Shown: positions 1 through 12,600, counted from the stretch's first letter. The stretch: DNA of 64,000 bases from Erythroxylum novogranatense (GCA_029891385.1 CM057224.1:38073005-38137004); one strand, 5' to 3'. The notes: generated by a model from the letters alone, not told the origin. Translations and numbers: made by a program.

Positions 1-639
1 TTTGAGCCTACGATGAATCATACATATGATGTCACAAGTGTTTTTTCCGAACAAAGTCATAAGTGCTGGGCTTCGTTATTACGTGGATAGTGGAGAAAAA
101 GCAAATTGTAAGTAGTCAAAGTTTTGGGAGACAAGATCTTCTTTCGTTTAATTTTATGATATCTTATTTTGTTTCATAAATTTTAGTAATTTATTTATCA
201 TGATTGAAAAAATAATTAATTAAAATATTTTAATTAATGAGTAATTATATTTTAATAAATAATAATATTTTAATTAATTAATTAATTACAATATTTTAAT
301 TAATGAATGAATTATTTTTAAGTAATTATAGTAATTAATTAATTATTTTATTTTAATTAATTATATTTTAATTGATTAATTAATTAATTACTATATATGT
401 TTGGCAAGAATATATGTTTGGGTCCATATTTGTTTCCCATATATGCACCCATTATGCATATACTAATATAATTCATTTTTTCCCCTTTGTTCCTTGAAGA
501 GAGGTATTGACGCTAATAACATTGACCCAAAATTGATGTTCTTTATAATCTCCTGTTTTTAATATTATTCCCACAAAAGTCACAATATATAGGCTTTCAT
601 TTTCAGTTTGTGAGCTTTTAGCATCTCTTGCTAGATTTA
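1..639. other. AT-rich sequence, no gene seen
   Basis: Very AT-rich, with runs of TAAT/ATTA between about 190 and 400. No convincing coding region or RNA gene is visible. It lies directly 5' of the CACTA terminal block that ends at 1370 and may be the interior of that element, but I cannot align it to the interior of the larger CACTA copy at 20569-57065, so this is unproven. Confidence 0.4.
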
Positions 640-1370
640 ACTTTTCAAGTTAGATTATAAACTAAAATTTATACTTAACGTTTTATTTTTTAATGAAAAG
701 ATATTGAAAATAATATGTGTATATTTCGTACTAAATAAAAGTTCACTAATTTAATTAACTAAAGGTAAATGTAATGTGAAATTACCAAACAATAAATTTT
801 ATTAGATAACTTCTTTCCTCAAATGAAAATATATTTTGAATTATAAAATTAATATAAATTAAATTATAATAATTAATTATTATAAGAACGAACCTTTAAA
901 CTAATTTAAACTATATGGATCGAATCTAAAGAACTCTTTTCATCTTTTTAAAATACTCAATGACAAATTATTTTGTTGCTATAAATACTTCTTTAGCAAT
1001 CATATAATGTGATTGCTATAAAGAAGTCATGTAAATTTAGCAACCAAATTTATCGGTTGCTAATGAAAATTTGAAATACTTGTAGTGATCACTCAATAGT
1101 TGGTTGTTAATTTAGTTGTTATTAATAATTTTTAATAGCGGCCATTAAAGTTATGGTTAAAATTGTTAAGTTTGGTTGTTATATTATTATTCATGAATTG
1201 TAAGTTTTAGTGACCATCTATAGCCACCAAGTATTGATTGGTCAGTAAAAATATACGTAATTTATATATTGTAATCAAATAATTTTTTGTTGCAAAATAT
1301 ATATAATTAGCAACCATTTTATTATAGTTACTGAGAATTTGGTTGTTGAAACTAAATTTTCTTTGTAGTG
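640..1370. mobile_element. 3' terminal part of a CACTA DNA transposon (CACTA1 family)
   Basis: The block ends in TTTGTAGTG, the right terminus of a CACTA element (the inverse reads CACTACAAAG). It aligns almost throughout with 56338-57065, the right end of the 36.5 kb element. Both carry the same subterminal motifs, short words such as TAGCAACCA, GTGACCA and TTGGTTGC in both orientations, which in CACTA elements are transposase-binding repeats. The left end of this copy is outside the window, so its target duplication cannot be checked; the three bases after the end are GAA. Confidence 0.8.
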
Positions 1371-1484
1371 GAAGGAATTCGAAGAGTATTTAGTTCACCT
1401 CTACTTAGAGGAGCACATTTTCTTCGTTTGCAACTTCCTAATGATGTTAGGGAAGCCGCATGGAAGGAAGCACTTGACTCTTGA
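1371..1484 (+). pseudogene. Possible C-terminal coding exon of an unidentified gene
   Basis: Immediately after the CACTA end there is an open frame of 37 codons closed by TGA. It encodes a basic, leucine-rich stretch containing RRVFSSPLLRGAHF and ending in AAWKEALDS. The composition is more protein-like than the surrounding AT-rich DNA, and the CACTA terminus reads like a 3' splice site (TTTGTAG). I do not recognise the family. It may be a host gene's last exon cut by the transposon, or chance. Confidence 0.25.
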
Positions 1485-2954
1485 GGTGATTAAACCAATA
1501 CCTGAAATAGAAGCACATTAAGTCCCAAGTGTGAATGCCCTAAAAGTAATCAAACTGGCAGCGACAACGTGGTTGTAGTTCAAGTACTTTATAATCTCAG
1601 AATTGGTTTTATGATTACTAAGTTATATCTGGAAAAGGCCTGTAACAAGCTTTGATGTTAGAGCTAGTACGGCAGTAACCGAGTCAAACCTGCGAGCTTC
1701 TCAATCTTATGAATAGAAAGTCCAACCTGTTAAATAGGATATTGGGTTCTATTTGGGTGATTGGCCACAAGTTCCCCATTAGTGGAATTTGAGTTAACTC
1801 TGCTCAAATTTCTCTTTTTTCTAATTATTGAGGAACGTCATCGTTAATCTTCTTTCTTTTTCAGTACTTGGTTCCTTTCTGTTTCAAATTGAACGGTATT
1901 GGTTATTTTCTTGTATTTCCATTAGTCTCAAACTTCAAGAGTTGTGTTGATGTACTGAAAATCCTTTCTTTGATAGTATAATTTCATCACTTACTAAAAA
2001 AATATTCTTGATAACCTCTCATTGTTGAAGTAAACATATGTAGACTTACAAGTATTCTACATTCATTGATAACAGAAGATATTCACCAATAAAACCTCGT
2101 AAATTTTTCTTACCATAGCTACGTTATAACTTTCACATTTTAATTTTTTTAAAATTCATAGAAATAAAAAAAGTGTATTTCACTGTATAAATTTGTATGT
2201 TTGTTAAAAAAGTCAAATTGTTGACTTTTAATTTGACTTTTTTTAACAAATTTAAAATGTGATTGCTTTCAAAATTTGAGCTTTGCAACGAAAGAAGGGT
2301 TACCTTTCCAGCCTATATTCAGGATAGCCTACACAATATTGTCTCACATATTTTTACTCGAAAATCGCGAGCAGTACTGTAAGAATGCAGGAGCTTCTTA
2401 CTGTGACAGATCATCTAATCGACGTCTGAATTGTGCCTGGATTAAACTTATAGTACTGAGTGAACTTATCAAAAAGAGATCAGTGTGTTGGTGATACATA
2501 TTGACATTTATGAGGTTTTTCACGATCATCATTTCTGTTAAATTTTTTCGTTAAGGTTCCTAATTTTTTTAATTTTAATCTTCACTTAAGGAATCAAAAA
2601 AATTCATCTTATTTAATTTCTTCGAATGTTTTAGAACTATCAATAAATCACTTGATGAAGTGATTGCACTGTACAAAAGGAACCATCAAACCGAGAGTTC
2701 GAACAGAAAATATGCCAACAAATAGTATCAACAACCATTAATGAATGGTGTCTCTAAAACGTACCTTTTGTCTGAGTATATATACTACCACTCAATCAAC
2801 AAGATTTCGCTACGAAACAGGAAAAAGGAAAAACATGTAAATTTCAAACATCCAGTATTATTGAACAACTTTATTGACTTATAGTGGTGCTAGTGCTAAT
2901 CGATCTTCAATATGACAACACAACTTAAAGATGGATTCAATGAATCGATTAGCC
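1485..2954. other. Intergenic sequence, no gene recognised
   Basis: No recognisable protein or RNA gene. An open frame of 72 codons at 2276-2494 on the plus strand has no motif I know and no clear start context, so I treat it as chance. The only structure seen is a short inverted repeat at 2200-2250, listed separately. Confidence 0.4.
2200..2250. repeat. Short inverted repeat (hairpin)
   Basis: The arms at 2200-2218 and 2231-2250 are near-perfect reverse complements (TTTGTTAAAAAAGTCAAAT against its inverse with one extra T), separated by about 12 bases. It could be a small fold-back remnant or an AT-rich cruciform. No coding potential. Confidence 0.7.
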
Positions 2955-3275
2955 CTAGTTGCATTCACCCTTACGACAAGATGGCGCAGGTCTTGAAATG
3001 GATCCCTGTACTTGTCTCATGATTTTCTTTAAGCCCTCACGATGCACATGGGCCATGGCTCATGTCTTCACCTGCAAGAATGATTGTATGGTACTTTACC
3101 CATCAGTAACCAGAGATTAAAAATGAAAATGATCAAACTTTATATGCAATTCTTTCAAATATCGATATTATAACTTGGATCATATAGACCGAACCTCTAC
3201 CTAGCTATATGGTTGAGGAGGGTAGAGGGGGGCTCAGGTCGAGCTGCTTCAACTGACATCATCATCTCCAAGGGA
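2955..3275 (-). pseudogene. Diverged copy 1 of a small putative secreted-peptide gene
   Basis: On the minus strand this region is a distant paralogue of the two-exon genes at 15788-16141 and 19854-20150. The first-exon part reads LEMMMSVEAARPEPPS followed by LLNHI, against LEMMISVGAARPEPPS and PFNHI in the other copies. The last exon ends MRQVQGSISRPAPSCRKG then ECN and a stop at 2955-2957, preserving the GS-x-S-basic-P-A/G-PSC tail. Between GACATGAGCC and the tail there is a net length change of 4 bases relative to the other copies, which breaks the frame, and no good signal-peptide start lies upstream. Most likely a pseudogene or an alternatively spliced, diverged member. The shared tail is direct observation; the function is unknown. 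Confidence 0.5.
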
Positions 3276-4385
3276 GAACGAAACGAAAAGAATAGAATAT
3301 CTTGTTATTACATGAGGTATTTGTATATCTTGTTAAACACTTGAGGCCATCGTAATTCAAATGGTCAATGGTTTGAAAGGACGAATTAGCTTCTCTTTAA
3401 AATAACTAATGATATAGAAGCTGAAGAGAGAGTTCTCGATCGTCTCAAATGACCAATTTGGCCAGTACGGAGAAGTTTCTAACAACGCGTTGCATTTCAT
3501 TAAACATGAGAACACTTATAAAAAGACTAATAAAGGAACATATTAGAATCAAGGTAAGGAGTTGATCGTTAGGTAAAGCGACATGGCTGTTTAACTAAGA
3601 TTAGCGACGAGCGTTTCATGAGTTTGGTGACTTAGAAGAATAATTATGGTAGTAGCTGGGAACAAAGTCGCCAAAACGTGAGAGACGTTCTCATGATCCT
3701 AAAGCATGTAGATTTAACCTTGACGTGTCTGCGTGACTTTAGTTACCAACTACGATACAAGATGCTGTTTTTCGCCGACAGGAAAGAGTTTTAATGTGGG
3801 GTTTTCTTTGACCTTTTACTTATCCTAATTAGGTATGGTCTTATTGTTGGTGTATCTCTTATAGCTAATCAGTTATAGTTATAGAGTTTGTTATAAAATT
3901 AATTAAATATAGTATTTATTAATTATATTTGATGTTTTCATATTAAGAATAAAATCTTTAAAATAATTACCATGTAATTAAAATTAGAATGATATCATAA
4001 ATTATGAGATTCAATTTGCACATATATATTATCATTAAATTATTTCTAGTTATATTTTCGTCAAGAAGAAATATTTACATCCTATTCTACATAGGGTAGC
4101 TTAGTTGATGCTAATTAGATATAATATGAATCGTATAGTGATAGTTGAGTAAGTTAATAAATAATTTTTCTTTTATGAATTTTCTGATTAGAATTAATTG
4201 AAGTTTGAAAAGATATTTTAAATATCAATTATAAATCAGTTACTAATTAATAAAATTACTATGGTTATTTCATACTTTATTTCTAATTGAAATATTAGAA
4301 GATAAAATAATTACATTATACATCATTATCATAGATCTCTTGAATCAAACTATTTAATGTTTCTAATATTTAAGTAATTATGAAA
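3276..4385. other. Upstream flank of peptide copy 1, then AT-rich intergenic DNA
   Basis: The part to about 3700 resembles, weakly but collinearly, the region upstream of the peptide genes at 16300-16560 and 20340-20560 (AGAACTTTCTGACAACACGC-like block, then TTTTATTGAACAT), so the promoter side seems to be duplicated with the gene. From about 3830 the sequence is AT-rich and featureless. The last three bases before the next element (4386-4388, TGT) are its left target duplication. Confidence 0.5.
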
Positions 4386-4388
4386 TGT

Positions 4389-4860
4389 CACTACAACAAA
4401 AATTACATTTGACTACTAAAAAATTCGTCACCAAAAGTTCCAAATCATCGGTAATAATAATTAATTAGCGATGATTTCTATTTGTCGCAAAAAACGTCAC
4501 CAAATCCCTATAGCTAAAAACTATAGGCGACATTTTTTGCTAATCATCGCTAATAATTTTCTCCTATGATTTACTTTTGTAACTATTAGCAACGTTTTAG
4601 GAAATCGTCGCAAAAACATATGGCTACGCTTGGATTTCATAGCTAAAAGTTATTAACTACGTTTTTGGAAATGCAGCTAAAAGTTTTTAGCAAACGTAGC
4701 CAAAAGTTTTTAGTTATGTTTCCAAAAATGTATCTGAAGGTTTTTAGCTATGCTTTTGAAAAAGTAGCCACAAAGTTTTACTTACATTTTTTAAAATGTA
4801 GCCAAATGTTTTTAGCTACGTTTTATAAAATGTAGTCAAAATTTAATATACATTTTTAAA
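4389..4860. repeat. Left subterminal repeats of CACTA2
   Basis: A degenerate array of 20-30 bp units built from AGCTACGTTTT, GTAGCCAAAAG, GCTAAAAGTTTTTAGC and CGTCACCAAA words in alternating orientation. Such arrays are the binding platform for the CACTA transposase. The same array and its downstream block recur at 63440-64000. Confidence 0.8.
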
Positions 4861-6573
4861 AAATATTATATCATGTTAATTATAATTATTTGTGACATTT
4901 TAATCCATATTATATATATATATATTATTGTTAATATATTATACATAAAATAATTGATAATTTAAAACGTTGTATATAAAAATACAATATCATTAAATTA
5001 TATCAATAAAAAATTCTTCATATACAAGATTTTAATTACAACCTAACAGTTCTTACAAACAAAATAATAAATACAGAGACTAGTTTACAAATTATAAATG
5101 TTGAGGTAACAAAAAATTGCAACGTAACTAAGACTACTAGGTAGGTTTATCCATGTCGAAGAGAGCAACTTCATACCATCATATAACAAAGAAAAGTGAC
5201 TAGAACCTCTAGCGATTTGATCTCCATCAATTGTTTAGAGCATATACTTGTTAAGTGATTTTGCTCATGTATCTGCATAAACAAGATAGTTTGTAAATTT
5301 TACAGAACATGATTATAAAAACATAAACAAACAGTTAGCATAGACATATGTCATCTATCCCTATGATAATAACAAAAATATATATGAATTTAGAAATATC
5401 AAATAATACAATTTTGAAGATCCACAAACTGTAATACAAGTAATTACTAACTAATTCAAAAACAATTTATGTTCAAATATCATCATCCCATTTATAGTTG
5501 CATTAAACAATTAAATGAAACTAGAAGCATTATATTTTGGGTGCAAATGTAGAAAAAAGTTTAGAATAACAAAAGCATTTAGAGTTGTATAACAAGAAGT
5601 AGCATTTGAAATTATAACATCAAAAAGGAGACTTCTGCAACGGAAGAACGCAAGTAAATTTGTTAGTGTGCTAAATATAATATAGAAAACGGAGGATTTC
5701 AACTTTGGTTCTAACTAATCCTGATCCAAAACTAAAAGTATCCATTTATATCCATGTCAAAAAAATCCACCAGATACAAGAAACACCACTGAAAATATGA
5801 AAAATCATTGTTTGTACAATATTTTAATGTTTATTATTAAAAGATTGAACTTTATTTTCATGCATTTATTTAATATAGGTTGATTCAACTGCATAACTTA
5901 TTCATCTAACCATGATTTGGCATAAAGTAGCAATTACAAGTCCTTTTACAGGAACTAAGATAGTTGATACTAAAAGGGAAGATACATTCTACATGGCAAG
6001 TTATGCTCTTAGTACTAGGCAGAAAGTATCCTTGTATGCATCGATTCTTTGACAAAAAGAAGAGTAACTACTTGACCTTGGGAAGATCAAAAGGCTTCCA
6101 AGTAAGTAAGAACTCTCTATTTCCCCCCGAATTAAAAAAGGTGACTTCGAAAGTGAAAAGGATTAGACCAAGGCCTTATTTGTTAGAGTGCCTTTTTTAA
6201 TATAAGATTCGAGTGTTTGCATGGAACTAAAATAGGAGTTTGAGTGCTTACTCCCTCTTTTTTCTCCAGCACTCAATCCTTGCCTTAAAAAACAAATAAA
6301 GAAGCAATGAAAACTTCTTGGTTCAATGGTAGTGAGACTAGTGACACAAATCAACAAATGGGCAATAGTCACTTGGGAAGATTATATATTAAACAATTCA
6401 TAATTTGTGCACAAGTAAAAGCTCATAATTTTCGTTTGCTTAGACTCCTAGTCCTATGTCAAACAAATTGCAGTTATGGGGATTAAACGCACATTGATGA
6501 GAAGATCATCAAAAAAGAAATAATTGAATTTATGTAAACTGTCGAACCATCGAAAACTTGCAAAATTGCCATT
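4861..6573. other. CACTA2 interior, no gene recognised
   Basis: AT-rich to about 5900, then mixed. The part at 4990-5080 is nearly the same as the window end (63943-64000), so it belongs to the CACTA2 family. Short open frames at 5511-5702 (minus), 5964-6200 (plus) and 6163-6372 (minus) have no recognisable domain. A degraded transposon gene is possible but not shown. Confidence 0.4.
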
Positions 6574-6589
6574 AGATGAAGTAGGGATG

Positions 6590-6755
6590 GCAACGGGGTG
6601 GGTATGGGCGGTATGCCATCCCCGCCTCGCCCCCATGAACCCACCCCCACCCCCATACCCGCCTCCATCCCCGTCGGGAATTTTGTTGGTACCCCCATAC
6701 CCGTACCCGTTGGGGGTTTGACCCCATCGGGTACCCGTTTACCCGCCTCTTTAAA
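6590..6755. repeat. Left hAT subterminal CGGGTA/CCCGCC array
   Basis: GC-rich island in AT-rich DNA with many copies of ACCCGCC, ACCCC-CATACCCG and CGGGTACCCG. It mirrors the array at the other end of the element and probably binds the hAT transposase. It creates proline-rich open frames on both strands that should not be taken for genes. Confidence 0.85.
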
Positions 6756-7240
6756 AAAAAACTTATTTAATATGAATGGACTATTTATTTTTTTAATAGA
6801 TTTTCATGCTACATTCATACATACATACTGAATTTAACATAAAAGAAACAAGTAAACAGAGATTATAAATGATAGTACAAATCTAAGAGTGAATTAAAAA
6901 AAAGACAACAAATTAAAATAACATACATTAGTTTTAATGGAAATTCCAAAGCATAAAAAGCAATAGAACTTGATGAGATCCTTGTACTATTTCTTGAACC
7001 TTAGGCATTTGTTGGACCACTTGCCTATCATTAAACAATAACAATTATTAGTTATTCACACTAAAAAATAAAAATCGTTATTTAAATTAATAGATTATGA
7101 ATTGCTAAAAATACCTCACTAACATCCTCATTATACTCAATAGTGCGACAATATGCATTCGTCTCATCAGAACATGTTATTGTAAAAACAACCACAAAAT
7201 AAAGGATTTAATAAATATATATAATAATAACTTAATTAGT

Positions 7241-9389
7241 TCATTGAATTTCATTCAAATAAAGATAAGAATCGCCTTTTATTTCACTCCACAACCAAAT
7301 TTGTGCACACATCAAAGCTTCTAAAGTCTTGGGATGAAGCCGACTACGGTGTGGACTCACCAACCTTCCGCTTGTGCTAAAAGTAGACTCTGAAGCTACA
7401 GTTGAAACTGGTATAGCTAACACATCTCTTGCCAACTTCATCAAGAGTGGATACTTTATCCCATTAGTTTTCCACCAACTTAAAATATCAAAATTTTCTG
7501 TTCTTGGTAACACTTTTTCCTCTAAATCATGATCCAATTCATTTTGCAAACAAACTACTCTCTCTTCAAGAGCAACTTCCTCATCAAAACTTTGGAGAAA
7601 TCCTTCATTAGCATCTCTATCATACCCAAAAGTAAATGAAACTTCACCATTATAAGAAGGTGAATCCCTCATTCTATACTCTTCAAACAAATCATAGCAA
7701 ACTTTCAAAGTTTTTGACTTCATCAACATATAAGTACTCTCCATAAATTCTTTTAAAAATATTCTAATAGTTTGGTCTTGTACCTTGGATCCAATATGAC
7801 CGCCACTCCATGATTCCATGAATGTCGGACCAATACTTTTATACTTGGCCAACATATTTCTTGCCATGCCTTGAATCACCTCAATTGGAGACTCACACCA
7901 TTTTTCAATGAGCTTCGATTTCACAAATTTTAGGGAAAACAATATTTGCCGTTGGATACTTTGTACCTGAGAACATCTCGATCACAGAATAGAACAATCC
8001 TAACTTCTCGCAAACCATTTCTGCAAGTCTCCAATCCTCTTCAGTTGGCAAATCTTTGTATAATGGTTCACGCCGACTCAAACGATTAAAGACATCCTTG
8101 TATATCAAAGCGGCATTAAGCATTGAATATGTGGAATTCCACCGGTCTTGCAATCAAGAACCAATTTCTTGGTACTTGCAATGCGTAATTGTCGACCGCT
8201 TCTTCAAACTTTTGCTCCTTTTGGAGATGTCTGTCCAAAATACCACACTATCTCTAATCATTTCTATACCTTGCCAATGACAAGCAAACCATCTTGAGCG
8301 ATCAAATTTAAAATGTGGGCACAACAACGCATGTGAAACAAAGACCCATTCAATATAAGTGAATCAAGAGAAAACTTCTTTGTGATATCACTAATGATAG
8401 CTTCATTAGTCGTACAATTATCAACCGTCAAAGTTGATAACTTTCGATCAATGTTCCAATCCAAAATGGTATTAAATAAAACATTGGTAAGAACTTCAGC
8501 GATTATGTGTGGACAAGGTACATAAATGAACGTATATTATATAAGTAAATAAACAAGAATTAGATAATTAATATTGTCAATCAATGATTATTAAATGATC
8601 AAAAACATAGACAAATGTGATTAAAAAAAAGAGGAAAGCAAATTAATACCTCATGATACGACTTTGTAATGTCCACTTATCATTGACGAAATAAGCGGTG
8701 ATAGCCATAAAACCCTTTTTTTGATTAATAGAAGTCCACATATCCGTAGTTAAGGCAATCCTACTACAATTTGCCTCCAACAAACTCAAAGTCTTCACCC
8801 TTTCGTAGTCATATATCCTTAAGATATCGCTTTTCACGGTATTTCGTGAGGGAACCTTAAACAAGAGCTGCAAACCAGCAGAATATTGGCGAAATCCGTG
8901 ATGCTCGACCATAACCAAAGGATACTCATGTATTATAATCATCTTGGCAAGATCATCCCTTGATTTTTGTTGATCAAAAAGATAATTTGCCACCGCATTT
9001 TTTTGTTGCACCAAAACTTGTTGTCGAACATCTTGAAATTTTTTTCGAGGACAACTCCTTATGTGATCATGCAAGTGTTTAGTTCCACTTGAGCTTTTGC
9101 GGAAAGTTTTTCGACAATAATTACAAATGGCCTTCTCATCTTCCCCTTCAATTTTCACCTTTTTGAAATGATTCCAAACAACCGATGTTAATCTTCTTTT
9201 ACGTGTATCTTCAACATCTTGTACAACCTCTGAAGTTGGAGTGGGTTCCTGACTCATACTATTTGGTGAGCTGACCGAAGGAGAGAGGTCAGTAGGAATG
9301 AGAGGACTATCCATAGATATAGGATTTTGAGAAATACTCTCACTCGAGTTCATTGTAATCCAACAAAAATTAACCCAAATTACCTGCAC
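7241..9389 (-). pseudogene. hAT transposase (RICESLEEPER/DAYSLEEPER-like), frameshifted
   Basis: Reading right to left: the N-terminal part (9389 to about 8650) has a BED zinc finger (VWNHFKKVK, then C-x2-C in AICNYC and the HLHDHIRSC histidine cluster) and the catalytic block LTTDMWTS. A probable intron of about 120 bases follows, starting at a GT near 8650. The next exon carries LTVDNCTTNEA with the second catalytic aspartate. Then come RWNSTYSMLNA, and finally the C-terminal hAT dimerisation domain (VLAIPVSTVASESTFSTSGR, with the conserved glutamate). The frame is broken near 8264, by a single-base loss near 8155, and near 7920, where the reading frames overlap. Full-length family members are about 650-700 residues, so all domains are present but not in one frame. 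Inactive unless these are sequencing errors. Confidence 0.9.
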
Positions 9390-11685
9390 AAGTATCCAAT
9401 CAAATTATCATCCGAAAGGTATTGATAATACTTTATCTAATGAAGGAAATTAAAAAATAATTAAATCCCACAACATACTTGTGCACGGGATCAAAGCAAT
9501 TATTTTATAAATGTTTTGATCATCATGTAAGTAGCATAACTAGCATTTATATTAAATCGTTAATTGATATTAATAATTTATATTAAGATTATATTAAAAT
9601 TATTTAATAATTTATATTAAAATTATTTTATAAAAGTTGGGTTTGTTAATTGTTACAGAATCAAAGATTTGATTGTTAAGGAAACAAACTTTCCTTTTCA
9701 CCTTATTATGATCATCATGTAAAGTTGGGTTTGTTAAGCAAAGATTTGATTGTTACGGAAGTTGGGTTTGTTAATTGTTAAGGAAACAAACTTTCCTTTT
9801 CACCTTATTATGAAACTTCCAATAACTAATTCAGCTAAGTAAGATAACTAAAAGATATATTTTAATGAAAAGTGGAGTTTAAAGAAGGCTTGATCTGAGG
9901 CTCAAAAGGAGAAGTACCTACTTGGAGGGCTTGGCTGGAAGAAGTAAGACTAGGAGTAGAAATGGCAAAGGAGGGACTCAAGAGTGATGAAAATGGAGGA
10001 GACAATACCGAAGCGAAAAGGAGATGTGCCAAGAGCTAAGGGAACAAGAATGAGCTAGGCAAAGAAAACCACCTCCGAAGAGGTGTCTGGTTTCATTCCG
10101 TTAGAGGCGTTGGGAGGAGAAGTCCCGCCAAGTTAGTTAACTAAAACTGAAAAGAAAAGGCTGATTTCTAGTGAGAAGGAAGAGGTTTCATGAGAACGAA
10201 TATATTATACTTTCTTGTTCAAAGCTAACTACTAAGAATTCCATAAAATAATGGACATTTTAAAGGATTAAAGCCTAATCGCTTTTATGTACTCGATGAA
10301 CTGACTTCTTTGTATAGATGAAGAGAACAAAAATACTATATTATAAGCAAAGAAATAAAAAGCCTGCACGCATCACAATTTAAAAGATATTGATCAAAGA
10401 TTTATCTTTTGATGAAGAAATGGATCCAAATTCAAAGAAGGATCTCGTTCTTTTCTTCCAACTTCTTTCCTCAGAATTAGAATTTATCTTCAAATTCAAA
10501 AACCAATCAAACTAAGAAGAAATAGAATTAGAGATGCACAAGAATCTTTACACTTTAATAGAGCACAGATGCCCGCAATTTCTTATCCTTAAAAACTCGA
10601 AACTTTCAGCCGAAATTCTGCAGAAAAACATCAAAAACATAAACAATTTTAGAGCCGTTGAAATTCAAGAACCCTAATTACATTTAAGACGGAAAGTCAA
10701 GTTGAAATGAAGGAAACCACAAGTAAAGACCAACAAAACAGCAGTTTGCAAGCATCCAAACAACCATCACATAGTGTTAATTTGGTTTCCGATCATTTCC
10801 TCAGTCAGGAAAACAATACTAAGTGCAAATAAATCGAAACCAGACTCAGAATCTAGAACATATTCCCATCTTTACCTCAACAACTATTGACGAATATGTT
10901 TTCTCTCCTGAGTCTTTTCTTTTAAATAAGTTTATATAGGATAATGCTGCGCCTTTTTTTGGTTAGCTGCAATGGTATGCTAATGTGAACCGCGTTCACT
11001 TTTAATTACGTACGTTGTTGAACAAGGAAACAACGTCGTCTATAGACTCTTGGTCCTGGAGAGAGAAAATGTTAGATGAGTATACTCTTATACTGTTAGA
11101 TGAGTATAGTCTTTTACTGTTATACAAGGAAACAACTTGTATGAAGAACCAAGCATGTGTGGTCTCAAACTAAAGGAGCAGCAGTGCAGCACCACAAGAT
11201 TATTGATTATTGATTAACGAACCTGGTAGGTATGAAGATTGAAGACAACGTTGTATGAAGACCAACGCTGACGTGACGTGAAGGAGCAGCTGACGTGAAC
11301 TGAAGGAAGGTTGTTTGACGTGAAGTAGGTTGTTTGTTGGCTGTTGCACCAAAAATAACGAAACACTGACGTGAACTGAAGGAAGGAAGGAGCTAGCGTC
11401 ACTGCGTTCTGCGTCAGTACGAAGAAAACAGATGGAACCATACCAACCACGAAGAGCTTGAGAAAACAAGGAGGCGAGGCGACAGGCGAGAGTGAAGAGT
11501 CGGCTGGAACTGGAAGCATGGAAAACTACAAGGAATTTGGAAAGTTTTAACAATTATACGACCTTTCGTAATTCGTATCAATTAAATAATTTTTTAATAA
11601 CTTATAAAAATATAATGAGCCATATTATATTAGTTGTGTCCACTGTTCAAGCCAATAAAAATAATTTTTTTGTAATTACTATATA
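9390..11685. other. hAT 5' non-coding region with a local duplication
   Basis: No domain is recognisable. At about 9634-9812 a block beginning AAGTTGGGTTTGTTAATTGT and ending CCTTTTCACCTTATTATGA occurs twice with a partial third copy, a local tandem duplication upstream of the transposase. An open frame at 11200-11553 (minus) overlaps others in shifted frames and has no motif; I do not call it. Confidence 0.5.
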
Positions 11686-11846
11686 ACGGGTAAACGGGTG
11701 GTATCCCCATACCCGCCTCGATACCCGACGGGTATTTTGCTAACCCCCCATACCCGCCTCATGGGTAAACATTTGCTCCCCGTACCCGCCCCCGTTCGGG
11801 TAATTTTATCGGGTACCCATCGGGTTCGGGTACAATTGCCATCCCT
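11686..11846. repeat. Right hAT subterminal CGGGTA array and terminus
   Basis: Repeated GGGTAAACGGGT, ATACCCGCC and CGGGTACCC words, the inverse of the left array, ending in TTGCCATCCCT. This is the 5' end of the element with respect to the transposase, so it may also hold its promoter. Confidence 0.85.
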
Positions 11847-11854
11847 AGATGAAA

Positions 11855-12600
11855 CCCTGTAATATCTTGCATAAATAGGAAAGAAGGAAATTCAAGAGAA
11901 CAAATTCAATAAAAAAGGCAATCGAAAGAAGGAACCATTTTTAGCATTTACAATCAAATTCAACAAATAAGTAACAATCCAAATCAACAAATAAGAAAAG
12001 TAATATAAAGTCCCAATTTAAGACTGCTGCCTATAAAATATAGGGACTTACCCAGAAGACAAGACTGGAAAGCTACATTTGATCTTGTTGTAACCTCTAA
12101 TTGCTAGCACAATGAAGTAAGAGTGCAAAGCTCAGGGGAAAAAGTCAATACAACGACCAAAAAAGAAAAAGGAGGGGAAAAGGAAGGGATATGAATAATA
12201 AACTTTCAAGAAGCGACCCCTTTTGTTTTCACCGATGTCTAAGTAGAAAACCTGTGGATTGTAAAATGAAAAAAAAAAACAAAGGATTAAGAAATGCAAG
12301 AAACTAAAATTAGTGTTAAAATTTTCAAGAGTTAGGAGGAGCGAAAGAAGAAATTGTCTTAGTGTCGAGTTGCTTCCTTGATGAAGAGGTCCTGATCACT
12401 GGAATTGACATAGTAATTGAAGAGATCCAAGAACCAAGATATGTTGGAGAAGGGAACGATAATGGTGGACTTGGTAGTGGAAGTTTTCTTAATGATCTTC
12501 AAGTAATGCCCACAAGTATATTGGTAACAAATTCCCTACATTGCATAAACTTTCTCATTTTTCTTTTAAATTTGTTTGCATTTCCCTCCCATTAACTTTC
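11855..12600. other. CACTA2 interior, right of the hAT, no gene recognised
   Basis: Continues the sequence interrupted at 6573. A 77-codon open frame at 12362-12595 (plus) has an acidic start (DEEVLITGIDIVIEEIQE) but no known domain. It could be an exon remnant of a CACTA accessory gene; I cannot support more. Confidence 0.35.

Larger units (their letters stand above)
6582..11846 (-). mobile_element. hAT-family DNA transposon nested in CACTA2
   Basis: The ends are inverted copies of TAGGGATGGCAA. They are flanked by AGATGAAG (6574-6581) and AGATGAAA (11847-11854), an 8-bp target duplication with one mismatch, as hAT elements make. Both termini carry arrays of CGGGTA/TACCCG words. The interior encodes a BED-finger hAT transposase on the minus strand. 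The transposase is frameshifted, so the copy is no longer autonomous. It was inserted into CACTA2 and is younger than it. Confidence 0.9.

Noticed and set aside
6598..6831. Proline/glycine-rich open frames on both strands
   Set aside because: They are made by the CGGGTA/ACCCGCC subterminal repeats of the hAT element and appear on both strands.
11200..11553. 117- and 101-codon open frames in the hAT 5' region
   Set aside because: They overlap each other in different frames, have no domain, and lie between the transposase and the element end.
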